From Sphaerulina vaccinii (Eukaryota; Ascomycota; Dothideomycetes; Mycosphaerellales; Mycosphaerellaceae), in assembly GCA_022570795.1 (NCBI GenBank), contig JAKUDP010000002.1, positions 1,488,001-1,552,000 on the forward strand: a stretch of DNA of 64,000 nucleotides, in the 5' to 3' direction. The notes under the pieces were generated by a model, which saw only the letters and a list, made by a program, of their open reading frames with translations, was not told the origin of the DNA and did no database searches. The number at the start of each line of letters is the position of its first letter. The stretch's first letter is position 1. Shown piece after piece: positions 1-12,217 of this stretch. The position numbers were made by a program, and so were the translations under genes.

Positions 1-164
1 TGTTCAGTGATGGGAGAAAAGATGTCAATCGCATGATCGCGTCATGCAGTAGGTATATGTGGTATCAAATGCTATCGTAACTGGTCGTAAATGCTCATAC
101 AATGCTCCCGGCTGTGCGCCGTCCTGTCTATCCCAAAATGTTCCTTGCTAAAAGAGTCAATGTA

Positions 165-2056
165 TCACGAAGCCAATTTTGTAACAGTATCGATGATAGA
201 GCTGACGATTGGTATTCGGTATGGTTCTGATGAAGTGGACTCTTCGACCTCTTCGTCACCATGATCGGCTTTGTCCTCGTCATAGTATACTGCGGAAGAT
301 AAGTTAGCTAAGTGATGCTGTTGGGAAAGGATATCGTCTTACCATGTGGTGTAATGAACCAGCTGACAATGAACGCCAATCCGAATGTTGCACATAAACA
401 TACGAAAACAGCCTGATTGAACTTGCCAACAGTGGCTGCGAAGATAGCGCTAAAGACTGCGGGCGCTACGATTCGAGCAAGCGAATGCAAGAGCCCTATC
501 GCACCAAGGAGCTGTCCTGTGCGATCTGCAGGAACATGCTTCGTCAATGCTGATTGCAAAGTCGGCGAGCCTATTCCGCCAAACGATGCTATCGCACCAG
601 AGAGAATGAAAGCAGGCCCGGTTCTTGCGAGAGTGTATCCGAGATAGCCGATGGAGTCCACGAATATTGCCGCGCGGATGATCGTCAGATCAAACCAATC
701 CGCACCAGTGTTCTTGCTCTTTGCCTTGTCTGGATCTGGCTTGCCTCGTACGAGTCGCGTCAAGGCTGGGAGAATGAACAGCAAGCAGACGACCCTCGTG
801 CTGTTCACAATCGTCATGAACTTGCCAGCTTCGTACGTCTGCCAGCCGAATTGCTGACGTATATAGATGAGCACAACGGCCATACTCCCCATGGCCACGC
901 CGAAGACAATAGTATCAACAGCAGCGAGAACCAATAGATTTCGTCGTAGCGCCTTGCTGCTGCCAGGCCCCTTCGGCCGCAAGATATGAAGTGGCTCCAG
1001 AACATTCAGTGATCGGAGTGTATTGATCCAATCTCTATTCGGATCCTTCTCCGCTTGCATAGCTTCGTGTTTGTCCTTTGCCACCGCTCGCCTCTTCTCT
1101 GATAGCGACTCCGGCACCACGAAGCCTACAAACAACATGAAAGCGACATGTACCGCTCCAAGGATATAGAAGACAATTACAATCTTGCCAGTCCACTTGA
1201 CGATGTACCCAGCGATGATTGGACCGATCGCAATACCTGTAAAAAGGGACGCATGAAAATAGCCGAAGGCTACATTTCGCATGTTCGGCCGTGTACAATC
1301 TGTCGCGTATGCATTTGCAATCGACATTGCTACGATGAACGATCCGGTCAGGCCATCGAAAGCGTAGCTCAGCAGCAAAAGCGGAACAGGGAAGGTGCTC
1401 GGATATGTAGCAGCGAAGATGGTGACAACTTCGCCACAGATCGTCCCTAGGCTTGTAATCACAAGTATCGGTTTCCTTCCATAGCGATCCGATAGAGCTC
1501 CTAGCTTTGGCGCTGTGAAGGCAGAGAGCAACCCTGCAATAAGACTTCCCCAAAGGTTGAACATACTTGTTCTGGCCGAAACCTCTGGTATTCCGCACTG
1601 ATCATTCCCGCCTGCTGGGTTATTGAAGTCCACGGGCGCCATGGTAAAGCCAGGCACCATATTCCTCTCCGCGATGTATTCTCTGCATATCAGATCCGTT
1701 ATCAGGTTGATCTTAGGAGCGATGATACCACCAAAGGCGCATGCCATGACGAAGAATGGCGCAAGCACCCACCATATGGAAGGCCGCTGATACCATGGCA
1801 AGTTGTCGAAATCTGTGCTTCCAGACCAAGAAGGCCGGCGGTTCTCCTCCTCCTCTTGCTCATCATCTTGTGACTGTCTTCTCCCTGGCAGGAGATGGAG
1901 GCGTTCGTTCAGGTCATCGTATCGTGCTGTAACGCCTCCCTTCGCTGCTTTGGTTGCGATGTGCCCACGTTCATGACCCCGTCTCGACTGCTCCTTCGCC
2001 GTGGCCTCCGCATCTAGTTGAAGCTCTGCTTCGATCACGGTCTCGCTGGTCTCCAT
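165..2056 (-). CDS. MFS transporter, drug:H+ antiporter / TetA-like
   Basis: Two exons, 2056..343 and 289..165, with a 53-nt intron (donor GTAAGA, branch-like GCTAAC, acceptor CGCAG). Without splicing the frame would stop inside the intron; splicing adds an acidic tail and gives 612 aa. After a hydrophilic N-terminus of about 85 residues the protein has roughly 12 hydrophobic segments, with the MFS signature GALSDRYGRKP in the loop between TM2 and TM3. A charged central loop (about residues 300-370) separates two six-TM halves. The likely role is proton-coupled export or uptake of a small molecule at the plasma or vacuolar membrane; the substrate cannot be told. The ATG at 2056 is the first in frame. 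It is followed on the same strand by DBP9, 1.2 kb away, with no evident functional link. Confidence 0.85.
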
Positions 2057-3237
2057 TGCGAAGACCTGAGAGTTCCCTCACTGCTTTACGCTTTCCAGTC
2101 TATCAGATCCTGCGATTACTTGCGCCCAGGGAGCGCTCGAATAGAGGTTGAGGTTGGTAGCGCGTGTCTCGTTTCCGTGGAACTGCCGTAGTCTATCGCA
2201 TATCTCGGGACAATAGACGATGATGGGTTCTGACGTCGATCGTCCTTATCGCGGTATGCGTTGATACATGTAGATTGACACAACAGGCAGCGATAGCATA
2301 TTGAAGAGTTGGAGAGGTACTATGAAATGCCGGGTGGTTGTAGTAATGCATAGTGGAAGCTATCATGTCTGGGAACAAACAGGATCGTGGCTCGTCCATC
2401 GACCGATGGATCTGGCTTCACACCAACCCGAGCACAGGGCTTCTTGAGCCTGGAATAACTTCATCCCTACCTTATCGTTCTGTCCTACTGGACCACGACT
2501 TCGTTTGGAACGAGTCGCTTGCTTGACTGAGTAAGACGGCGTGGGATAGGCTACGCTTCTAACACACGCACACGCACGCGCTGCCAACAAGCATGATTGA
2601 TTAGAGAGTCGTGATGTCAAGACTGTCCTGTGGCGCATTAGCGTGCATGGAGGCTCTTTGTGCGCTCGGTAGTCGGTGGCAGATCAAGATCCTTTCCCGT
2701 TCACCAACTTCACTCCTTCAAGATCATCTCACCTGTCGGATTTGCACGGGTTTGTCATCTGGTGGAGAGCGTGAATAGTGTTTGCAAGATCGCTTTCAAG
2801 CAGCTGGACTTAGGTCTCGCCACCGTGTATCCGCTAGCTATCGAGATAATAGCCAGGTACAAGAGTTCACAGCTCTGGTTGGTAACTGGGATGAGCCATT
2901 CACTTTCACACGGCCCGAGCTGAACAGACCGTGCCTGGCCATCGGGTTCACATGTGAGCTGACCGGCAGTATCGGGATGCTGAACCTAGAGTTGACCACA
3001 GGCGCGCGGCAGCTGTGCTGCGTGTTCTTCGACTAGCGATTCGTAAGCATGATATGGTAAACAGAAGCGTTGCTGTTGCATCTTTTAGGCCGCAGCATAG
3101 GATTTCAACAATGGCTAGAGATTTCTTCAATTGGTTGCCGCAGAGAAGTATGTGCCATGCCAGCGGCAAGTTAGCTCCTCGCGGAATGAACATCAGATGA
3201 AGCGGTTTTGGCTCGATATCTGTAATATAGTGGCAGT
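2057..3237. other. intergenic, no gene seen
   Basis: About 1.2 kb between the MFS gene and the 3' end of DBP9. Open frames here are short (under 115 codons), overlap on both strands and show no family resemblance. A small CA/CG-rich microsatellite lies near 2563-2580. The left part presumably holds the MFS promoter. Confidence 0.6.
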
Positions 3238-5154
3238 CTACTTTCTGCCTCTTCCTTTGACGTTCAAACTCTTCAAAGGATCAAGTCCCTTCCCTTTCGC
3301 AAGTCTCCCTCTTCCTTTCGCCTTATTCGTAGCTCTCCGATTCCTGATACCATTCGCCTTATCCCGCTTCATACCAACATACCCAACATCCTTCGCAACC
3401 GCAGCCTTTCCACCCTGCGGTAGCAGATACTCTGGCACATGCTTCAGATGTGCCTGTGCTCGTACGGCGTGACTTTCAGTATCGTGTCTCAAATGCTTCA
3501 AGTCCTCTGGGTTCTCCTCGAAATGGCGCTTCAGCTTCTCAGATTTGACAAGTTCGTTGCGAAGCTCCTTGGTACGAGCTTCACGCACAGCAATACGCGT
3601 GACTGAACGTAAAGCGTCGACGAGTCTGTAGCGGAAACCATCGAGCTTGGTCCAGTCAAGACCCCATTCTTTGACTTCCGAACCTTTGTCGGCTTGCTTG
3701 GCCACGATTTTGGAGAGGACTTCCTCATCGTGCTCACATTGGTCGATACTGGTCGGTTTATGCTTGCGGTAAAGGTCTTTGGGGACATAGAAGGAGAGAG
3801 CCATTCCTGATTGACCCGCTCGAGCTGTTCGGCCGATCCGGTGTGTGTATGACTTGTTGTTGGTGGGTAGATCGAAGTTGAGCACGCATGTGACATGTCG
3901 GAAGTCAATGCCACGCGATACACCGTATTCGCGGTCTTTTCGAGATCGTCGCTGCTTCTTTGCTGGTCGTGTTGTGGAATTTTCGGTGGTCGTCGGCACA
4001 GTCTCTGCTTCAGCATCATCTGCCTCGACCTCGATCTCATCCTCTTCTTCCTCCTCCACAATCTCTTCCACCTTCTTATTCTTCCTACCATCCTCGTTAC
4101 CCACTACCTCGCTCTCATCCGCCGCGATTATGATGTCGTACACTCCTCTGTTAAACTCCTCCACCACATGCAGTCTGCTATTGACAGGGAGCTCTGAATT
4201 GAGCACACAGCTCCTGATGCCGAACTGCTCGAGAAACAATTTGACTCGATAGCTTCGATCGATATCCGCGACGAACACAATGACCTTGCCTTTTATCAAT
4301 TGCAACTTGAAGATGGCGTAGATGAGCAAGAACTTCTCATCTTCCGCCATTCTCACTGTGTATTGAGCCAATGTTGCCTTCTCTTTTGCTTCTTCCTGGC
4401 TCAAGTCCAAGATCTCCGGCTTCGCCCCTTCAGCAAAGAAAAGTGCCGTCAGCGTGTCTATCTCCGTCCTCAAAGTCGCCGACATCATCAACTTTTGCAC
4501 ACCGTCAGGGAGGAGACTGGCCAAAGCTCGTAAATCGTCCTCGCCATCATAGCTCAGCACCAGATCCGCCTCGTCGATGATCAAATGCTTCAGGCCCTCC
4601 AACTTCAGCGTCTCACTGTTCACCCACTGGTTTGCTCGCGCCGGTGTAGCGACCACAATATCGGGCAACTCTGCCAGTCGGGCTCTCGTCACGCTCTGAT
4701 CTTCCTTTCTCGTTATGTTCTCGCACTTGATCTCAGCCGCGCAGAATGTTGTTGCTTCTTTGACCGCATTTGTAACTTGAGTCGCCAGCTCTTTCGTGGG
4801 CACGAGAATCAGGGCAGTAGTGGCTTTGGCCTTTCTCGATCCGGCTTTGCGCTGGAGAATGGCGTGAATTGTGGGGAGGAGGTATGCCAGTGTCTTGCCG
4901 GATCCAGTCTTAGCGCGTGCGAGTACATCTTTGCTGGCAAGAGCGAGTGGGATAGTTTTGCACTGGACAAGCGTTGGTTGACTGAACTTTTGCTTGTTGA
5001 TGGACTGCAAAAGACGGGCATCGAGATTCAGGCTGGCGAAGCTGACTTTCGCCGGTTTGGAGTCGCCATTGCTGGTCGTGGTCGTAGTCGCAGTCGTGGC
5101 AGCAGTCGCGTTCGTCGGCTCTGGGACATCGTGTTCGTTCAATTTGCGCTTCAT
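3238..5154 (-). CDS. DBP9: ATP-dependent DEAD-box RNA helicase DBP9
   Basis: Intronless, 638 aa, ATG at 5154. All DEAD-box motifs are visible: Q-motif region FSQPTLVQCKTIPLAL, Walker A AKTGSGKT, PTKEL, VATPAR, DEAD followed by LVLSYD, SAT, and HRIGRTARAG. The DEADLVLSYD variant and the long acidic insert in the second RecA domain (runs of Glu/Asp before the YGVSRGIDF motif) are characteristic of Dbp9/DDX56. This nucleolar helicase acts in early 60S ribosomal subunit assembly. The basic C-terminus, with Lys/Arg/Gly-rich stretches ending KGRGRK, fits nucleolar RNA binding. The divergent neighbour begins at 5883, leaving a shared promoter of about 730 bp. Confidence 0.93.
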   Translation of the reverse strand: MKRKLNEHDVPEPTNATAATTATTTTTSNGDSKPAKVSFASLNLDARLLQSINKQKFSQPTLVQCKTIPLALASKDVLARAKTGSGKTLAYLLPTIHAILQRKAGSRKAKATTALILVPTKELATQVTNAVKEATTFCAAEIKCENITRKEDQSVTRARLAELPDIVVATPARANQWVNSETLKLEGLKHLIIDEADLVLSYDGEDDLRALASLLPDGVQKLMMSATLRTEIDTLTALFFAEGAKPEILDLSQEEAKEKATLAQYTVRMAEDEKFLLIYAIFKLQLIKGKVIVFVADIDRSYRVKLFLEQFGIRSCVLNSELPVNSRLHVVEEFNRGVYDIIIAADESEVVGNEDGRKNKKVEEIVEEEEEDEIEVEADDAEAETVPTTTENSTTRPAKKQRRSRKDREYGVSRGIDFRHVTCVLNFDLPTNNKSYTHRIGRTARAGQSGMALSFYVPKDLYRKHKPTSIDQCEHDEEVLSKIVAKQADKGSEVKEWGLDWTKLDGFRYRLVDALRSVTRIAVREARTKELRNELVKSEKLKRHFEENPEDLKHLRHDTESHAVRAQAHLKHVPEYLLPQGGKAAVAKDVGYVGMKRDKANGIRNRRATNKAKGRGRLAKGKGLDPLKSLNVKGRGRK

Positions 5155-5882
5155 TATGGGCTGGCTGGCTGTATCATTGAATGTGGTGTTTGGTTGTGAT
5201 GGAACTTCTTCATCTTGAAAAAAGTATCTAGCGGATCTACGCGCGCAATTGCCGCTAGGCTGAACTGAACTTTGTGTACGACCTCATCTCACGCGTCCCC
5301 TCGAACACCTCAACCTCTCCCTCCATATGACACACTCACTGTACTCAAGATGACAGGGCTTCGGCGGCTCCCTACCAGTTCTACGTGCCGTGCAAGTAAC
5401 CTTCAAGCAGATCGCCTTGACGGGGTTCTCCTCCGACTCAGAGCATCTACGTGCTGAAGCTGAAGTATGGTAGCTCATCACCTCCCAGATGAACACCTCC
5501 AATCAAGGGTTAAGCGAAGCGGCTGAGGAATTGAGGCCGCCCTCTGCATGCGCTTTGTGCCACGCACTGCGACGTTGGGCGTCTTACCAAGCACGTGAGA
5601 ACTACATCTCGAGCTCGAGCATAGGAAGCCGGGAGAGCGCAGATTCCTGTCCCCGCCTAACTTTTACTGCACCTGGAAATGTCGATCCTTGCTGTCGCAT
5701 GCTGTACCTGCTTCCCACTGCATTGTACGTTCTGGATCGCAGGGAGAACAAACCGTCTGCGTACTCGTCAGTTGGTCCGGACTCGATCTTACAGGCGCAC
5801 AATTTATGGCGTTGCTTATCGAGAAGAGCCACTAGCGACGACTAGTGACCTCAATACCGTGACAACGCACCATTCGCCAACC
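5155..5882. other. divergent promoter region of DBP9 and surface protein
   Basis: About 730 bp between two divergent starts. An open frame runs from about 5679 into the downstream gene, but its upstream part is Cys/Arg-rich with no domain character, so it is read as 5' UTR. No other feature is seen. Confidence 0.5.
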
Positions 5883-6808
5883 ATGGACAACTCACGAGTC
5901 TTCGTATATCCACCGCCCCAGCCGACAGGGGCGCACGGAGCAAGTACGCAGACGAGCGATTTTGGGCCTGTCCGTCTCAACGACATAATGATTGTAGACT
6001 GGACTGCAGTCGGAGCGACAAACATCCAGCTCGCTTGTACTGGAGGCGATGGCACTGTGCCTCTGAACGATACATCACCACCCTCATTGCTCACATTCAC
6101 TGAGGACATCCTGGCCACGACTATGAACATCAGTCAGAAATCTTGCTTCTGCCACCTTGTACGTGACATTTCATTAGCAAAAGCTTCAAGCTGACCGTGC
6201 AATAGCATACTGATCGCCCTTCCAAGGACGACTCTGTGGTTTTCGCATTCGTCAATACCGCGGCCGCCAAGCCTCGCACATGGGCATTAGACAACTCCAG
6301 CTCAACGAGTCTAGCAACGACTGCGACAGATTCTACCCTGAAAGGAACTGCATCAGTCGCAAAGCAAGACAGTGAACACAGCTCTACCACAGGTACATTA
6401 TCTGGTAGCTCACCTACAGGCAGCTCGGATGCGGAAATTGTCTCCAACGACCAGAGCGTTACGTCAAGATATCGTATGTCCAGCGCAATGATTGCCGGCT
6501 TGCTCCTTGGCATTATCGTCCTTCTTGCCGCTGCTGTGGTAACCGTCTTCTGGATGCGACATGAAAGACGACGAAAGGCGAATGGATCTATGCAGGATGA
6601 GAGTCCGATCAAAATTGTCACACCCGCACGCGGAGACTTCGATAGCTCCGACGAGCTTCCACCAAGTCGTGTGCCCGTTTCGAAAAGTCGAAATTATCAA
6701 GGTATTGCAGCCAAGGACAACGCAAGGCAGCAGAACGGCGACTATTATCAGTACGGAAATACTGCTACTGGTTATACTGTCACTGGGAGTTTCAATTGCA
6801 TGCGCTAG
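5883..6808 (+). CDS. single-pass membrane surface protein, unknown ligand
   Basis: Two exons, 5883..6158 and 6206..6808, joined across a 47-nt intron (GTACGT...AATAG); 292 aa. The layout is an extracellular region of about 160 residues with no cleavable signal peptide at the chosen ATG, a Ser/Thr/Gly-rich stalk, one strong TM helix (MIAGLLLGIIVLLAAAVVTV), then a short basic stop-transfer (RHERRRK) and a hydrophilic tail of about 85 residues with Tyr- and Ser-rich motifs. This architecture is common in filamentous ascomycetes: MDNS...YPPP starts, a sensor-like exposed domain, and an AXL2/SKG6-like TM. It is usually annotated only as hypothetical. The upstream in-frame ATG at 5679 is a possible but less likely start. 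Confidence 0.75.
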
Positions 6809-7240
6809 CTGCAAACCCAAGCAATCTGGCTCTATCAGGGCATAAGACCGTTCCGAGCTCATGTGGAATTCCCAGTATGACTACACTCCAGTCGGTCTCT
6901 CTGGCTGGGTTTGCGATGTTTGAACCGACTGATGCCTTTACGATCAATCCCAATGTTCTCACACTTTGAGGAAGCCGGTAATATCCTTTTACGCAGATTC
7001 GGCCGTCTTGTCTCAATCACGACGAATGAAAGTGGAAGTGATCTTGCGACGCTAGTTGAAGACCACAAGATCGGTCCGAAAGCGAGGCGAGATGCATGGT
7101 ATCGATTTGGGGAACGGACGAAAGCACACTTCACTCTCCGGATGTGCGGCCGCGTGAGAAGTCGATAAACACAACACAAGATATTGAAAATCATCTGTCG
7201 AAATGGAATTCGTGCTACTCGTTTCAACGACCCGACCTCT
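6809..7240. other. intergenic, convergent 3' ends
   Basis: About 430 bp between convergent genes, presumably 3' UTRs and polyadenylation signals. Short frames on both strands look like noise. Confidence 0.5.
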
Positions 7241-9006
7241 TCAAAACCTCTTCACCAAAGCCACAGGTCCATCAAACTGGTGTCGCCCTTGTAATACATA
7301 CGCAATCATGGCAAAGATCATCACTGTCATGAAGATCACTGGTGCCCAGTTGAAGGACTCCGCATGAACCGGTGTGCTGTTTGGCCAGAAAGTCCAGAAA
7401 CACGCGAATGTGGAGTAGCACATGGCAAGCACATTGATGGGCAATCCGAGCTTTCCTAGTGACCAACGAGCTTTTGGCAATGAGTTTGGATCGCGTATTC
7501 GTTTCAAGACTATGCAGGTGATGCAGATGGCGTAGGAAGCCATGAGAGCGGAAAGCTGGAGTGACAATATGGCGTTGAAAGCAGCATTCGATCCGAGATT
7601 GATGAGCGACAGCAACACCGTGATGACAAGCGTCAGGCAGGTCGCATTGACGGGAATGTGCACTCGGGTGTCCATCCGAGAGATCCAATTTGAGAATGGC
7701 AGTCCTCTGTCTCGAGCCAGACTCCAGGCCTGTCGAGCACATGAGGCAGTGAAGGAGACGTTACCCACCATCAAAGTCCAGATCGTCAGTACAGTGAGTA
7801 TATTCGTGCCAACATTGGTATCGGGCATCGCCAGCTTGAAGATGTAAAAGAATGGGTATCCAGTCGGGTCGGCAAGTGCATCTTCGACAGATGGGATTGC
7901 GAACAAGACTGAGACCAGGAAGATCAAGCCCGTGGAGCCATTGATGTAGAAGGTCCACATCATCGAGCGTGGGACTGAGAGCCCTGCATCACTCACTTCC
8001 TCCGACATGTGAGCTGCCGCATCAGAACAGCCGAGTGCAGCGATTGCGCTGATCTGGCCAACCATCAAGCTTAGACCAGTTGTGGCCCATCCTCCGCTAT
8101 TCTGAAACTCAAGGAGCACATCGCGGGCGGGAGGATGAGGCGCAAGAACCCACAAGACGATGACGATTGCAACGAAACCAGCAAGATGCAGGACCATGGA
8201 GATATTGTTGACCATCGGAAAGAATCGAGAAAAGAAGATGTTGAAAACTCCAGAGACCACGACCACGCCCAGAACGCACATGGTACTTTGCCAGTTCGGA
8301 GCCGTGTATTCCGGGTAGTTGACCATCGCCAGGCATTGGATTATGGTGCCGACCAAGAAGAATCCTGAGGCATTGCCGGCTTGGTACGACATGGTCGACA
8401 GCCAGCCTGTCGTATAGCTGAGAAACTTCTGGTACTTCTCAGGTGCAAATTCCGAGACCCAGTGATACTGCCCTCCGCTCGTGGGAGCCTAAAGCACATA
8501 TCAGCTCGTACAACGAGGCATTAAGTGGGCATGATAATGCTTACCATACTGGCCATCTCCGCCATGCTCGCAATAACGACTCCGAAGCCCAACAGCGTCC
8601 AAATGTAGCTCCAGAACAGGCCGGCTCTACCACCATCAACCAATCCTTGAGTGTTCGCAGTCAACAAGAATTCCCAGGTGGCCATGATGACCGTCGTAAA
8701 GGACAGAATGGAGAATTGTCTGAAGACTCTACGCATCTCTTGCCGCTTTCCCATACGGCTCATATCTCGAACATCGAAAGAGGTCATTCTTCCAGGATCA
8801 GAGAGATCTGTTGCGAGGTCGTTGTCCAGTTCGTCCAGCTCGGCCTGAATGTCCTTTGGTTTCTTCGATCCTCCATGAAACACATCCGACAACTCTTGCA
8901 CATCGTGTCGACTGTTCTTTCTGGAAGAGTACTTCGATACTGGTACTGCCATGATAGATGCTGAGTGCGTATTGCCGCGCATGCTCATATCCTGATGCTC
9001 GATCAT
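7241..9006 (-). CDS. APC-superfamily amino acid / GABA / choline permease
   Basis: Exons 9006..8545 and 8488..7241 around a 56-nt intron (donor GTAAGC, acceptor TTTAG); 569 aa. A hydrophilic N-terminus of about 95 residues is followed by about 12 TM segments. Spliced TM1-TM3 contains the permease pattern APTSGGQYHWVSEFAP across the intron, and the mid-protein motif HMSEEVSDAGLSVPR is the amino-acid/choline transporter family hallmark. The likely function is plasma-membrane uptake of an amino acid, GABA or choline; the subfamily cannot be settled by eye. The ATG at 9006 gives a typical fungal N-terminal extension. It converges with the surface-protein gene. Confidence 0.88.
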
Positions 9007-10428
9007 GTTGGCTCGTGGAGGCTGTGTCTTCTCTTTCTAATGCTGATGTCTTGCTGCTGCTTGGCGCATCCGCTCTATCTGCCGTGGAAGTATCGGTCGA
9101 ACTGGGCAGCGAAGGATGAAGACTTGTACTCAGCGCTTTCACCACGCTTGCGCGGCAAAGCTGAAGATGCTGTGCATCAAGGAAACGAAAACATCGAAAC
9201 AGTGGTAAGACCAAGGGCCCTCTGGTCTTGCAGTTGCATCGCATGAAGAACTAGGCCATCAAGTAACCCCACTCTCTCAGCACTGTATGCGACTCGGAGC
9301 CACTCAATAAGAGATGAGTGGGTATGTATCCAGTAAAGCGGGTGTTGTCTATGCAGAGCTAAAGCACTTGCCATGAGACCTTCGGCTGCGTGTGCTGGCA
9401 GATCTATCAGGTGCACGAAACCGAGCGGGAAATTGGCATTTCGTGCCACGCATGCTATCCTTCTGTGCAGTAGCCCGCTGTCGGCGGCTCGATCGAAAGG
9501 TTCCTGCATTCTCTTGTGCGAGTCGCGTGGAAGGACGGTAGCACAAGCATGGACCACAGCAAAGTCTGTGCTACGTGCGAAGAGCGTGACTGTATTGTTC
9601 TCAGTGGAACAGTCATTACTGAGTGATGCAAACCGCAAAAGAGAACAATCGTTGGCGTTTGCAACATCCGGATCAGCCTCATATGAATGTTCCTCTCAAT
9701 CGCGTCCTGGGAGACGAGATAGCAATATCACATAAGGCTCATGTTGTTCCTGCGGGTCCTGTTGCAGATCCTTGTGTGGAAAGCGGCGACGTGCATACAA
9801 GCACTATCTACGAAACTCGCTTAGCAAGCCTCGCCAGAACCGCCAAGCCCGGGGACCTCTGCGATCTGCCGCCGGATAACTTTTGGTACAGTATCACTGA
9901 GCAACTGTACGAGAAGCGACGGAAGCTGCTGTCTGTTCGTCATCTACCGCAACAGCGGCATCGTGTATGAGCCTGCTTGCGCATAGCGAATGAGAGTTGC
10001 CAAGGCATATCAACCCTGCTTATCTCTACCGGCCTACTGGATCTGTAATAGGTCCATCAGTGGTACATCTGTCGCAGACTGGAATGAGATCAGAGTCCTA
10101 ATCCTATTGAGGCATGTACTTCGCAAGATGGCTATAACTTCTTGTTCGCAATGCCAGCGACCGCTCCACAAGCTTGTTTTGGAAGCTGTGGCAAGCCACT
10201 GCCGCCGGCAGTGCGCCATCAATCTCCTGCACGTATGGATCCACTTCATCATAGCATCTCAATACGGAAGAGGCATCGACAACGCTAAGCTATGCATTGT
10301 GTTCAGCGTCCAGTGTACATCTTCAAGACATCTCTACCTCGACAATAAGAAAGGAACCACTTCTCTATTGACGACTACCACATGCACCAAGACTCACCGG
10401 AACTGCTTGAGGACGCAAGACTGCCTTC
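9007..10428. other. intergenic, upstream of permease and rhodopsin-domain gene
   Basis: About 1.4 kb. It contains a 114-codon plus-strand frame (9626..9970, ATG) and a 153-codon minus-strand frame (9638..9177, no ATG at its start) that overlap antisense. Neither has recognisable domains, so neither is called as a gene. The rest is presumed promoter. Confidence 0.45.
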
Positions 10429-11736
10429 ATGGCTGTTTCTGTCAGCAATGGGACTGGCGTACTACCAGAATGGCCATCTGGCACTCGTTACCTGACACAA
10501 ATCACCGAGAGCAACCACGCAGGATGGCTTTGGATCATCTCCCTCATGTCTTTCGTGTATGTGATGTCGGCATTCATTATACGCTTTGTGGTCAAATATG
10601 GTTGAGTAGCTGGACTTTCTAGAGGGAAAAAAGACAGCACTAATGCTCGTACAGGAACGTATGGCCACGATGATTGGGCATTGCTCGCATCGACTGTGGC
10701 CGCTACGGGCCAATATATTGCAGTCTTTGGCGCATTGAGTCGAGGTCTGGGCAAGAGCTTCACAATACTTTCTGCCGACCAGATCAGCAGTATTGAAAAG
10801 GTACGCAGACAGAGCTAGTGTACTAGGGTGGAACCAGCTGCTGACCAAAACAGTATACTGCAGCGCATACCGCTTTGTATATTCTAGCGCACTCCCTATC
10901 GAAGATTTCGACAGCTCTCCTCACTCAAAGGCTGTTCGAGAACGGCAGAAGGCGCAGTTCGATGGTTCTTTCCTGGGTGCTGGTCTTCATCTCAGCACTC
11001 TACGGGCTGGTTGGCATTCTAGCTGCATTCATTTCCTGCACAAACCCAGCATATCCACACCTAGGCAGCGACTCATGCCACAGTCAAGTAAGTGTTCGCC
11101 TTCGTGACAAGAAGTTGGTGAAAGCAAGCTGATAAGTACGCACAGCTTGTCAGGTGGCAGATTATCCTTAGCCTCGACATGGCCTCCGAGATACTCTTGG
11201 TGGTTGTCCCATTGGCTCTAGTGCTCAATATTCTGATCGAGAGATCAGCAAAGATCACAGTAACAGCAATCTTCGCTTTTCGCTTGATGGATGTAGTCTT
11301 CGCAGCACTTAACCTACATCAAGTCAGCATCCTCGGCAACAGCAAGGACTACGGCACTGCTATCGTGCTATCCATCATCTGGACCGAGACTGAGCTGTTT
11401 TGGTCTATCGTGTCAGCATCTCTGCCATGTCTGAAGACTTTCATGCGACCCTTCGACAAGGTGGATGAAGAAACTTGGAGATCTGGTCAAGGCTACTCAT
11501 CCTCGAGATCTGGTGTGAGCTGGGGTACGAGACAAGCTTCTGATCGCAGGAGTTCCATACCGCTTGAGGAGATCAAGCTTCGGCAAGACAGTACTGTGGG
11601 CTCTCCTGGAATCATGCCTCGCTCCGTGCTCATATCGGAGGAAGCGTTCCATTCATCGTCGCAGGGTTCAGGAGCAGATGGAGGACGACGTAGCTGGGCA
11701 TCGGAGGACAAGATCGTGCCAGCATCGAGACCGTGA
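10429..11736 (+). CDS. rhodopsin-domain (SAT4/PTH11-like) integral membrane protein
   Basis: Four exons, 10429..10600, 10655..10800, 10854..11087 and 11146..11736; introns of 54, 53 and 58 nt keep the frame. 380 aa. The N-terminus (MAVSVSNGTGVLPEWP) and motifs NHAGWLWI, VKYGTYGHDDWALLAS, GLGKSFTILSADQ, LAHSLSKISTALL, and the C-terminal TM pattern with WTETELFWSIVSASLPCLK are those of the fungal rhodopsin-domain family, with seven TMs and conserved Cys in the loop before RWQIILSLDM. Members resemble PTH11-type GPCR-like receptors. The Ser-rich cytoplasmic tail (about 110 residues) could be phosphorylated. Ligand unknown. Confidence 0.88.
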
Positions 11737-12217
11737 GCTATGTAATCGAGTAGATTTGGAGATGGCACTTCTTGACTTTCCAGTACTATCGTGTGCAGTG
11801 CATCGCTTCAATGCCTACACAAAGCGATAATTGCTTTCCAAGCGTTTGCTGACCGGGACAGGAACTCACGCTCAAGTTTCTTTCCAATCGTGCTGACGAG
11901 AATCTCAGGTACCTAGACTAGCCGCCACGACTCCGTGCTGTCAGGTAGACGGTCGCACCACGGACTTCACATCGCGTTGCCGCTGGCCTTGCGTCCTGGC
12001 TGATGATGTTTCCGATACAAGCTATGACATGACTGCTACACACTATATCCTTGCGCCGGGCATGGAGACATATCTCAACATTCGAAGTGCTTTCAGTTTG
12101 GGTTGGCCGTGGTCGCCCGAATGCCAAGATTCACAAGCGCGCTAATGGCATCCATCACTTCCACCTCAACACCTAGCTCGAATCTGACACTACTATCACA
12201 GGCAGCATCCTACCCAC
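11737..12217. other. intergenic, no gene seen
   Basis: About 480 bp. A second plus-strand frame (12103..12486) overlaps the start of the next ORF in a different register; it shows no domain and is not called. Confidence 0.4.

Noticed and set aside
9177..9638. 153-codon minus-strand frame upstream of the permease
   Set aside because: It does not begin with ATG, has no domain, and overlaps an antisense frame of similar quality.
9626..9970. 114-codon plus-strand ORF
   Set aside because: Hydrophilic but featureless and without homology that I recognise; kept as intergenic.
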